From contig NZ_CP163439.1 of the NCBI RefSeq assembly GCF_041052385.1, forward strand, positions 6,437,001 through 6,501,000: 64,000 nt of DNA, given 5' to 3'. Origin of the DNA: Streptomyces sp. R28 (GTDB lineage Bacteria; Actinomycetota; Actinomycetes; Streptomycetales; Streptomycetaceae). A program made the position numbers and the translations under genes. The first letter of the stretch is position 1. Every line of letters begins with the position of its first letter. Shown in pieces: positions 38,838-46,656 of this stretch. The notes under the pieces are model-generated. The model had not been told where the DNA came from, did no database searches, and saw nothing but the letters and a program-made list of their open reading frames with translations.

Positions 38838-41483
38838 GTGGACGACTACGCGGGTCGGGTACTCGCCGACCGCTACCGCCTGCCGTTGCCGCCCTCCGAC
38901 GAGTACGAACTCACCGAGGCCCGGGCCTTCGACACCTACAGCGGGCAGGAAGTGCTCGTGCGGCAGGTGCCGTTGCCGGAGGTCGTCGAGGCGGAGGTGC
39001 TCGACGCCGAGGGGCTGCCCGACGGGTTCACCGCCCGGGACGCGCGGGAGCGGGGGGCGGGGCGCCGGCCCTCGGCGCGGTCGAGTGCGCGCCGGCCCAG
39101 CGATCCCGCGGTACGGCGGGCGGTCGAGGCTGCGCAGGCCGCGGCGAGGATCCCCGACCACCCCCGGCTGGACCAGGTCTTCGACGTGTTCGCCGAGGGC
39201 GGTTCGCTGTGGATAGTGAGCGAGTTCGTGGCCGCGCGTCCGCTGGCCGCGTTGCTCGCCGAGCAGCCGTTGACGCCGTATCGGGCGGCCGAGGTCGCCT
39301 CCGACGTCCTCATGGCGCTGCGGGTGCTGCACGCGCATGGCTGGGTCCACCGGAACGTCACCGCCCGGACGGTGCTCGTCTGCGACGACGGCCGGGTGAT
39401 GCTGACCGGGCTCGCGGTCGGCGCCGCGGAGGAGGCGCTGTGCGGGTATGACCCGGTGCCGGCCGAGGACGGTGACGGGGGCGGCGGGACTGCGGCGTTC
39501 GGTGGCGGGCCTACCCCGGATGGCGGGCCGGCTCCGGGAGGCGGCGTCGGCGGTACGGATCCGGAGGCCGCTCGGCGTGCCGCCATCGAGGCGCGGGCGG
39601 CCGGGGGGCTGCCGGTGCCCGGAGCCGACGCCGACAACGGGACAGCGGACTCGGCGGCGCCGCACGGTGCCGTGGAGACCGGCGGGGACATCAGGGCCGC
39701 GCGGGCCGGGGCGATCGCGGCGTATCGGGCGGGCGCCCGTGCCGCGGCCCGGGTGCAGGAGGGCCAGGAGAACGGGCGCGTCGCGTTGCCCGGCGCCCGA
39801 CCGGCGCCCGAGGGCGACCCCGTGTCCCGGACCCATGGCGCGGCGCAGCAGCCGTACCCCTCCGGCAACGGCGTCACCACGCCCTCGGGGCAGATCGCCG
39901 ACCCTTACGGCGTGCAGGCCTCACCCTGGTACGCCGCGCCGCGCGTCGGGGTCGGCGGCGCACCGACGGAAGACGGCCCCGAGCGCACGGCACTGCCTCC
40001 CGCGGGCCAGGGCGCCCAGCCCGGCCGCGGCCTCGGCACACCTCCGGGCACGGGCGTGCCCGCTCCCGGCACCGGCGGTTTCCTCCCCGCCCAGGGCCGC
40101 CCCGCGCCCGGCACCACCTCCGCCACAGGCACCCCCACCCCACCCCCGGCCGTCCCCCCCGCGACCCGCTGGGATGACCTCGTAGCAGGCACCCCCGGCG
40201 ACCGGGGCCCCGCCCGAGGCCCCGCCAGCGCGCTCGCCGCGGAGCGGGCGCGGCAGGCTCGGATGGCTGTGGTCGGACCCGTGACCGAGCGGTGGGCGCC
40301 GGAGCAGGCCGGGCCCGTGCATGAGAACTGGCAGCTCGCCGCGCCGATCGGGCCCGCGACCGACCTGTGGGCGCTGGGGGCGCTGCTCTTCCGGGCCGTG
40401 CAGGGCCATGCGCCATATCCGGAGGAGTCGACGGCCGAGCTGGTGCAGCTGGTCTGCGCGGAGCCGCCCGCCTACGCCGAGGAGTGCGGGCCGCTCAGGC
40501 CGGTCGTGGAGTCGCTGCTGCGTCAGGACCCCACCGAGCGCCTGGACTTCGAGGAGCTGAGGGGCTGGCTGCGTTCGCTGGTGCGGTCGGCGCCCGAGCC
40601 GGAGGCCGGCGCGCATGTCGTCGCCACTCCGCCGGCCGACCCGAACCGGCTGCCGATCGTCCGGCGGCGGGGCGAGCTGGTGCGTCGGCGGCGGGCCGGG
40701 CTGCCCGCGCACCACGGGCGGCACAAGCGGGCCAAGCGGGAGAGCGGTTCGCCCCGCAGACTCGGGCGTACGTTGCTGCTGCTCGTCATGCTCGGCATGG
40801 CCGCGGCGATCGCGTACGCCATGCTGTTCATGCCGAAGGCCGACAGCGGCAACGGCAGTACCGCCGACGCCGATCGCACCGGAGCCGCGGGTGGGCCCAC
40901 CCAGGCGGCGCCCGAGGAGTCCGCCGACGCGAGCAGTGAGCCGCGGCCCGACCAGACCTCCCCCGAGTCCGGCAACAGCCCCTCGGAGTCGGCCGGTTCC
41001 ACCGAGACGCAGACCACCGGCCCCGAGGTCCCCGACGGCTTCACCCTGCGTGAGGACGCGGCCGGCTTCCAGATCGCCGTGGCCAACGGATGGAACCGCA
41101 CACCGAAGAACGGGCGCGGGCAGGTCGTGTACGCGCACGGCGACTTCGACCTCATCGTCGTACCGGGCCGGGACACGGCGGACGAGTACGGCAGCGACCC
41201 GATGGTCTACCAGCGGGAGCACGAGCGTGAGTTGCAGCCGTACCGGGACTCCAGCTGGGCCTCGTCCGGCGGGCTGAAGACGATTCAGGTCGGCGAGCGA
41301 AGCATGGCCGAGGGGCAGTTCACTTGGACCGACGACCAGGGGCGCGAGTTGTTCGTGCGGAACGTCGCGATCCTGATCGGCGGGCGGTACCACGTGGTGC
41401 AGTTGCGCGGCCCGGAGGCCGAGCGGGACGAGGTGACACGGCTGTTCGAGCAGGCGTCGGCGACGTACCAGGTCACGGGGTGA
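38838..41483 (+). CDS. Membrane pseudokinase with a large insertion in the kinase fold
   Basis: Protein of 881 residues from GTG 38838, with GGGGGAGG upstream. It follows the kinase fold but lacks every catalytic feature: no glycine loop; Arg42 where Lys belongs (VLVRQV); VHRNVTARTVLV with Asn173 for the catalytic Asp and Thr175 for Lys; and MLTGLAV with Gly191 for the DFG Asp. About residues 205-495 are a Pro/Gly/Ala-rich insertion, after which the C-lobe resumes (ATDLWALGALLFRAVQGHAP, LLRQDPTERLDFEELRGWL). A helix at about 645-665 (LLLLVMLGMAAAIAYAMLFM) leads to an outer domain (GFQIAVANGWNR, ending ASATYQVTG). It probably scaffolds or modulates the neighbouring kinases. Confidence 0.88.
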   Translation: MDDYAGRVLADRYRLPLPPSDEYELTEARAFDTYSGQEVLVRQVPLPEVVEAEVLDAEGLPDGFTARDARERGAGRRPSARSSARRPSDPAVRRAVEAAQAAARIPDHPRLDQVFDVFAEGGSLWIVSEFVAARPLAALLAEQPLTPYRAAEVASDVLMALRVLHAHGWVHRNVTARTVLVCDDGRVMLTGLAVGAAEEALCGYDPVPAEDGDGGGGTAAFGGGPTPDGGPAPGGGVGGTDPEAARRAAIEARAAGGLPVPGADADNGTADSAAPHGAVETGGDIRAARAGAIAAYRAGARAAARVQEGQENGRVALPGARPAPEGDPVSRTHGAAQQPYPSGNGVTTPSGQIADPYGVQASPWYAAPRVGVGGAPTEDGPERTALPPAGQGAQPGRGLGTPPGTGVPAPGTGGFLPAQGRPAPGTTSATGTPTPPPAVPPATRWDDLVAGTPGDRGPARGPASALAAERARQARMAVVGPVTERWAPEQAGPVHENWQLAAPIGPATDLWALGALLFRAVQGHAPYPEESTAELVQLVCAEPPAYAEECGPLRPVVESLLRQDPTERLDFEELRGWLRSLVRSAPEPEAGAHVVATPPADPNRLPIVRRRGELVRRRRAGLPAHHGRHKRAKRESGSPRRLGRTLLLLVMLGMAAAIAYAMLFMPKADSGNGSTADADRTGAAGGPTQAAPEESADASSEPRPDQTSPESGNSPSESAGSTETQTTGPEVPDGFTLREDAAGFQIAVANGWNRTPKNGRGQVVYAHGDFDLIVVPGRDTADEYGSDPMVYQREHERELQPYRDSSWASSGGLKTIQVGERSMAEGQFTWTDDQGRELFVRNVAILIGGRYHVVQLRGPEAERDEVTRLFEQASATYQVTG

Positions 41484-41626
41484 ACGCGCCTGTAGACCCT
41501 GCGTGATGGTTGAGTCCCGTTCCCGAAAGCGACAACCATCACAGTGCGGTCTCCTTGGCACCCCCGCGGTTCCCGTCCCCTCCGCCGATCCCTAATCTGA
41601 CCTTGTCAAGAGCATTGCGGGGCAAC

Positions 41627-43429
41627 GTGAATCAGATGCAGGGCCAGCTCGTCTCGGGGCGCTACCGGCTCGCCGACGCGATCGGCAGCGGCGGTATGGG
41701 CCGGGTCTGGCGTGCCCATGACGAGGTGCTGCACCGGGCCGTCGCGATCAAGGAGCTGACCGCAGCGCTCTACGTCTCCGAGAGCGACCTGGATCGGCTG
41801 CTCGTGCGCACGCGCGCCGAGGCGCGGGCCGCCGCTCGCATCAACCACTCCGCCGTCGTCACCGTGCACGACGTGCTGGAGCACGACGGCCGGCCGTGGA
41901 TCGTGATGGAGCTGGTCGAGGGGTACTCGCTGGCCGACGCGGTCAAGGAGAGCGGACGCGTCGAGCCGACCGAGGCCGCCCGTATCGGCCTGTGGGTGCT
42001 GCGGGCGCTGCGCGCCGCGCACACCGCCGGCGTCCTGCACCGCGACGTCAAGCCCGGCAACGTCCTGATCTCCGAGGACGGCCGCGTCCTGCTGACCGAC
42101 TTCGGCATCGCCCAGATCGAGGGCGACACCACCATCACCCGCACCGGAGAGGTCGTCGGCTCGGTCGACTACCTCGCCCCCGAGCGCATCCGCGGCCATG
42201 ACCCGGGCGCCTCCTCCGACTTGTGGGCCCTCGGCGCGACGCTGTACACGGCTGTGGAGGGACGCTCGCCGTTCCGCCGTACCTCGCCGCTGGGCACCAT
42301 GCAGGCGGTCGTCGACGAGGAGCCCGCCGAGCCGCAGCGCGCCGGCCCCCTCGGGCCCGTGATCTCCGCCCTGCTGCGCAAGGATCCGGCCACCCGGCCC
42401 GACGCGGCCGAGGCCGAGCAGATGCTGGCCGAGGCGGCTGAGGGACGACGGCCCAGCACAGCGCAGGCATACGTCCCGACGCAGCACACCCGGTACGAGC
42501 CGGAAGGGCGCCCGGGGGGCGCACACGGCGGGGCGGCGGCGGGCACCGGGGCGGAGGCGGCGACCGGCACGCCGTATCCGCCGATGACCGGCCGGACGCC
42601 GACGGGCACGCCGTATCCCCCAGCGACCGGCCAGAGTTCGACGGGTACGCCGTATCCGCCGATGACCGGTCAGAATCCGACCGGCACGCCGTACCCGCCG
42701 ATGAATGGTCCAGGGACGAGCGGCTCGCGGTACGACACCGCGGGCACCGGCGCCGCGCCCGCCGGGCCGCCCCGGCGGCGCCGTCGGCTGCGCACGCTCG
42801 CTCTCGTCGTCGCGCTCGCCGCGATCGCCGGCGGGGGCGCCGCGGTGGCGCTGCAGCAGTGGTGGCCGCAGATCGGTGACGGAACGTCCGCCTCGACCAC
42901 GCCGTCGCCGAGCGCCTCGGCGACGGACGACCAGCGCCCCGAGGGTGGCGTGCCCGCATCCTGGGAGCGGGTCGAGGACCCCTTGGGGTTCAGCCTGTAC
43001 CTGCCCAAGGGCTGGGAGCGGAAGGTGGTCGGCAAGGAGGTCGACGGCCTGCAGCAGGTCGACTACTCGCCCGACGCCGGTGAGCACTTCGTCCGTATCG
43101 CCGTCGACACCTCGCCGGACTTCGCGAATGCCTACGACCACCAGCTCGACCTGGAGCAGCAGGTGAGGCGGCGGCTGGTCGCGTACGAGCCGGTGTACCT
43201 GAAGGAGAACCTCTACCGCGACCGCGAGGGCTCCCTGTGGGAGTACACGTGGACCGCGCAGCCCAAGACCACGTCCTTCCCCGGGCCGCGCCGCGCCATC
43301 GACCAGGCGTACATCGACCGGGACGGTACGGAGTACGCGATCTACATGTCCTCGCCCGAGAGGGACTGGGCGGCCACGCGCAAGCAGTTCACGGCGGTGC
43401 TGAAGGGGTGGCAGCCGGGCGGATCCTGA
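41627..43429 (+). CDS. Ser/Thr protein kinase 3 of the array
   Basis: Protein of 600 residues from GTG 41627 (context GGGGCAACGTG, as in the preceding gene); ATG 41636 is an alternative. Kinase domain about 8-265 with GSGGMGRVW, Lys42 in VAIKEL, Asp140 in HRDVKPGN and DFGIAQ. The juxtamembrane region holds four 13-residue repeats (TGTPYPPMTGQNP type, residues about 313-364). Membrane helix about 388-408 (LALVVALAAIAGGGAAVAL). Outer domain from about 445: SWERVEDPLGFSLYLPKGWE, ending FTAVLKGWQPGGS. Active-site residues are complete, so it should phosphorylate proteins in response to an external cue. Confidence 0.93.
   Translation: MNQMQGQLVSGRYRLADAIGSGGMGRVWRAHDEVLHRAVAIKELTAALYVSESDLDRLLVRTRAEARAAARINHSAVVTVHDVLEHDGRPWIVMELVEGYSLADAVKESGRVEPTEAARIGLWVLRALRAAHTAGVLHRDVKPGNVLISEDGRVLLTDFGIAQIEGDTTITRTGEVVGSVDYLAPERIRGHDPGASSDLWALGATLYTAVEGRSPFRRTSPLGTMQAVVDEEPAEPQRAGPLGPVISALLRKDPATRPDAAEAEQMLAEAAEGRRPSTAQAYVPTQHTRYEPEGRPGGAHGGAAAGTGAEAATGTPYPPMTGRTPTGTPYPPATGQSSTGTPYPPMTGQNPTGTPYPPMNGPGTSGSRYDTAGTGAAPAGPPRRRRRLRTLALVVALAAIAGGGAAVALQQWWPQIGDGTSASTTPSPSASATDDQRPEGGVPASWERVEDPLGFSLYLPKGWERKVVGKEVDGLQQVDYSPDAGEHFVRIAVDTSPDFANAYDHQLDLEQQVRRRLVAYEPVYLKENLYRDREGSLWEYTWTAQPKTTSFPGPRRAIDQAYIDRDGTEYAIYMSSPERDWAATRKQFTAVLKGWQPGGS
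42563..42718 (+). repeat. Four 39-base in-frame repeats in kinase 3
   Basis: Units at 42563-42601, 42602-42640, 42641-42679 and 42680-42718 encode TGTPYPP(M/A)(T/N)G plus three variable residues. They lie in the cytoplasmic linker before the membrane helix; copy number probably varies between strains. Thr and Tyr in each unit could be phosphorylation sites. Confidence 0.85.
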
Positions 43430-43523
43430 GGCTCTTTGCCGCGTTGCGGAGGCTTTGCGGCTTTGCACAGTTGGCTGATCGGCGCCCCGGAGTCGATCCG
43501 TCCGGTGCGGCATGATGGGGCGC

Positions 43524-44729
43524 ATGGGGACCGAGGGTGCCAACTTCCGCGTGATCGCGGAGCGTTACCGCATCGAGGCGAAGCTCGGTCGCGGCGGCAT
43601 GGGCGTCGTATGGCGGGCGACCGACCAACTGCTCGGACGGCAGGTGGCCGTCAAGGAGCTCCCTCTCGACGAGACGCTCTCCGCGGCCGAGGCCCGGCGG
43701 CAGCGCGAGCGCACACTGCGCGAGGCCCAGGCGGTGGCGCAGTTGAGCCACCCGCACGTCATCGTCGTTCATGACATCATCGAGGACGACGAACGCCCGT
43801 ACATCGTCATGGAGTTGATCGACGGCGACTCCCTCGCCGACCGCATCGCCGCGCACGGGCCCGTCGACGCGTTCGAGGCCGCCCGGATCGGCGTCGACCT
43901 GCTGAGCGCGCTGAGCACGGCCCATGCCGCCGGGGTCCTGCACCGTGACATCACGCCGGCCAACGTGCTCATCGAGGACGGCACCGACCGCGTCGTCCTC
44001 ACCGACTTCGGCATCGCCCAGGTGTCGGGGACCTCCACGCTCACCGAGTCCGGGTCCTTCGTCGGCTCGCCGGAGTACACGGCGCCCGAGCGGATGTCCG
44101 GGGCGAGGACCGGTCCCGCGGCCGACCTGTGGTCGGTGGGCGCGCTGCTGTGTGCGGTGCTGAGCGGCGAATCACCGTTCCGGCGCGACTCGTTGAGCGG
44201 CACCGTGCTCGCCGTGGTGTCCGACGAGATTCGCCCGCCCGCGCAGGCGGGGCCGATCCTGCCCGTCGTGCAGGGGCTGCTGGAGCGGGATCCGGGGCTG
44301 CGGCTGGACGCGGCGGGGGCGGAGCGGATGCTGCGGGAGTTCCTGGAGACGGGGCTCGCGCCTGCGCCTGTGACTGTGCCGAAACGGTTCGGGGGTGCGG
44401 AGCGCCGGTACTCCACGCGCAGCATGCTGGCCGCCGCGATGCTGGTCGCCGCGATGGCGGTGGCGGGGGTGTCGGCGGCGGCGCTGCTGGCGAACGGGGG
44501 CGGGGACGGGGGTGTGGTGCCGACCAGTTCGGCGCCCGAGGCCTCGCAGCGGCCGTCCGGTACGGCGGGTTCGGGCGGTGGGAGCAGTGCGTCCCCCTCG
44601 CCCGGTGTGTCTTCCTCGCCGAGTACGTCTTCCCCGCCCAGTGCGTCTGCCTCGCCGAATGCGTCTGCCTCGCCGAATACGCATGCCTCACTGAGCACTC
44701 CGGTTCTGTCACCCGCCAACTCCGAATAA
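43524..44729 (+). CDS. Ser/Thr protein kinase 4 of the array, HRDIT catalytic loop, short outer tail
   Basis: Protein of 401 residues from ATG 43524 (ATG 43512 and 43515 are in frame). Kinase domain about 8-270: GRGGMGVVW, Lys44 in VAVKEL, catalytic HRDITPANVL with Asp142, DFGIAQ. The Lys that normally follows HRD by two positions is Thr144, an unusual change that should alter phosphate contacts. Membrane helix about 303-323 (AMLVAAMAVAGVSAAALLA). Outside there is only a Ser/Pro/Ala tail of about 75 residues, partly an 18-base DNA repeat; it lacks the folded outer domain of its neighbours. It lies 94 bases after kinase 3. Confidence 0.9.
   Translation: MGTEGANFRVIAERYRIEAKLGRGGMGVVWRATDQLLGRQVAVKELPLDETLSAAEARRQRERTLREAQAVAQLSHPHVIVVHDIIEDDERPYIVMELIDGDSLADRIAAHGPVDAFEAARIGVDLLSALSTAHAAGVLHRDITPANVLIEDGTDRVVLTDFGIAQVSGTSTLTESGSFVGSPEYTAPERMSGARTGPAADLWSVGALLCAVLSGESPFRRDSLSGTVLAVVSDEIRPPAQAGPILPVVQGLLERDPGLRLDAAGAERMLREFLETGLAPAPVTVPKRFGGAERRYSTRSMLAAAMLVAAMAVAGVSAAALLANGGGDGGVVPTSSAPEASQRPSGTAGSGGGSSASPSPGVSSSPSTSSPPSASASPNASASPNTHASLSTPVLSPANSE
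44643..44696 (+). repeat. 18-base repeats in kinase 4 tail
   Basis: GCGTCTGCCTCGCCGAAT occurs twice in a row (44643-44660, 44661-44678), followed by a diverged third copy. In frame it encodes an ASASPN-type repeat in the extracytoplasmic tail. Confidence 0.8.
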
Positions 44730-44821
44730 AGGGGAGATAAGTGGCGACCTGAGTCACGGCTCTGTGACCGGAAAGCGTTCCTGCTGGATGCCGAAGCGCT
44801 TGCCGCGATATTGATGGAGGC

Positions 44822-46618
44822 ATGAGCAACAACGGGGGAGTCCCTTACCGGCCCGAAGAGCCGACGAGTTTCGAACTGCAACCGCCGCAGCCGAACCCGC
44901 CCGGGCCCGTTCCCCACCCGGACAACCCGTATGCGGCGCCCACTCGGCCCGTATCGCACCAGGCCGCACCGCAGCAGTCCGTACCGCAGCCCTCCGCGCC
45001 CGGTCGGCCCGCCGCGCCCGCTGGTCCTCCCGCCGCGCAGCCCGCTCCTCCCACCGATCAGCCTGCCGCTCCCGCCAGTCAGCCCGCCGCGTCCGCCGAC
45101 CGGACCGCCGCCCCGGACCCCGGCACCGGCCGGCTGATCGCGGGACGATACCGGCTGCTCGCCAAGCTCGGGCACGGCGGCATGGGTACGGTCTGGCGGG
45201 CCAAGGACGAGACGGTGGACCGCGAGGTCGCCGTCAAGGAGCCCCGAGTACCGGATCACCTTCCCGAGCGCGAACGTGCGAACGCCTTCGAGCGGATGCG
45301 CCGCGAGGCACGCGCCGCGGCCAGGCTCGATCACCCGGCGGTCGTGAACGTGCATGATGTCGCCGTCGTGGACGGCCAGCCCTGGATCGTGATGGAGCTG
45401 GTGCAGGGCCGTTCGCTGGGCGACGCGCTGCAGGAGGGCACACTCGGCGCCCGGGACGCGGCGAGAATCGGCCTCGAGGTGCTCGGCGCGCTGGAGGCCG
45501 CACACGCGGCGGGCATCCTGCACCGCGACGTCAAGCCGGACAACGTCCTCCTCGGCCGCCATGACCGCGTCGTCCTCACCGACTTCGGCATCGCCCAGAT
45601 CGAGGGCGAGACCAACCTCACCGACACCGGCGGCTTCGTCGGCTCGCCCGAGTACATCGCCCCGGAGCGGGTGCTGGGCCAGCGGCCGGGACCGGCGAGC
45701 GACCTGTGGTCCCTGGGTGTCGTCCTGTACGCGGCGTCGGAGGGTGTCTCGCCGTTCCGCCGCAGCAACACCCCGGCGACCCTTCAGTCGGTCCTCAACG
45801 CCACGCCCGCGCCGCCCGCTTCCGCTCAGGGCTCGCTCGCCGAGGTCATCAACGGCTTGCTCCAGAAGGACCCGGCGCGCCGCCCGAACGCCGCGCAGAC
45901 ACGTGCGCTGCTGGAACAGACCGTCAACCCGCCGGCACCGGCCGCCACGCAGGTCGTGCGGATACCCGGGGGTGTCGGAGGCGTCGAAGGCGTAAAGGGG
46001 GGCGTCCGGCTGGGGCGCAAGGCGTTGCTCGGGCTCGGTGCGGCGGTCGTCGCGGCGGCGGTGGCGGCGTATCTGGTGATCGCCGACCCGTTCGCGGGGC
46101 CGTTGCCGGACCACTGGAAGCTCCGCGAGGAGAAGGCCCTCGCCGCCTCGCTGGCGGTGCCCGACGGCTACAAGCGGGGCGTGCCCGAGGCCACGGACGA
46201 CGACCACTGGGTGACGTACACCGACGAGAGCGGCGCCATCTCGATCGGCCTGAGGCTCGACAAGAAGGCCGAGGACACCAGCAACACCATCGCGGGGTCC
46301 GCGGCCGCCGAGATGTACGACGACGACGGCACCTACAAGGAGAGCGGTGCCTACGAAGCGGGCATGCCGGCGAATCCGAAGACGGAGCCGAAGGAGACTA
46401 CGTACCAAGGCCACAAGTCCGCCGAGAACACCATCGTCTACACCACCAACGACACCCAGAACCCGCGCCCGCGCGAGATGCGGATCTTCTACTACAAGAC
46501 CTCGGCCGGGGACATGTACAAGCTCACCGTCAGCTACCCCGGCAAGGGCGACTTCACGGCCCGAGGACGCGAGGTCGCGCGGACGACCATCGCGAACCTG
46601 GACATCGGCAAGCTCTGA
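44822..46618 (+). CDS. Ser/Thr protein kinase 5 of the array, Pro-rich N-terminus
   Basis: Protein of 598 residues from ATG 44822; GGAGG ends one base before the ATG, unusually close. The first 100 or so residues are Pro/Gln/Ala-rich (PPQPNPPGPVPHPDNPYAAP), perhaps a docking segment for FHA or SH3-like partners. Kinase domain about 107-365: GHGGMGTVW, Lys139 in VAVKEP, Asp236 in HRDVKPDN, DFGIAQ. Membrane helix about 401-421 (GLGAAVVAAAVAAYLVIA). Outer domain ASLAVPDGYKRGVPEATDD to TTIANLDIGKL with FYYKTSAGDMYKLTVSYPG near its end. Complete active site. Confidence 0.92.
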   Translation: MSNNGGVPYRPEEPTSFELQPPQPNPPGPVPHPDNPYAAPTRPVSHQAAPQQSVPQPSAPGRPAAPAGPPAAQPAPPTDQPAAPASQPAASADRTAAPDPGTGRLIAGRYRLLAKLGHGGMGTVWRAKDETVDREVAVKEPRVPDHLPERERANAFERMRREARAAARLDHPAVVNVHDVAVVDGQPWIVMELVQGRSLGDALQEGTLGARDAARIGLEVLGALEAAHAAGILHRDVKPDNVLLGRHDRVVLTDFGIAQIEGETNLTDTGGFVGSPEYIAPERVLGQRPGPASDLWSLGVVLYAASEGVSPFRRSNTPATLQSVLNATPAPPASAQGSLAEVINGLLQKDPARRPNAAQTRALLEQTVNPPAPAATQVVRIPGGVGGVEGVKGGVRLGRKALLGLGAAVVAAAVAAYLVIADPFAGPLPDHWKLREEKALAASLAVPDGYKRGVPEATDDDHWVTYTDESGAISIGLRLDKKAEDTSNTIAGSAAAEMYDDDGTYKESGAYEAGMPANPKTEPKETTYQGHKSAENTIVYTTNDTQNPRPREMRIFYYKTSAGDMYKLTVSYPGKGDFTARGREVARTTIANLDIGKL

Positions 46619-46656
46619 ACTGGCGAAGTGCCCACCCCGCAAGGTAGTCATGGGAC

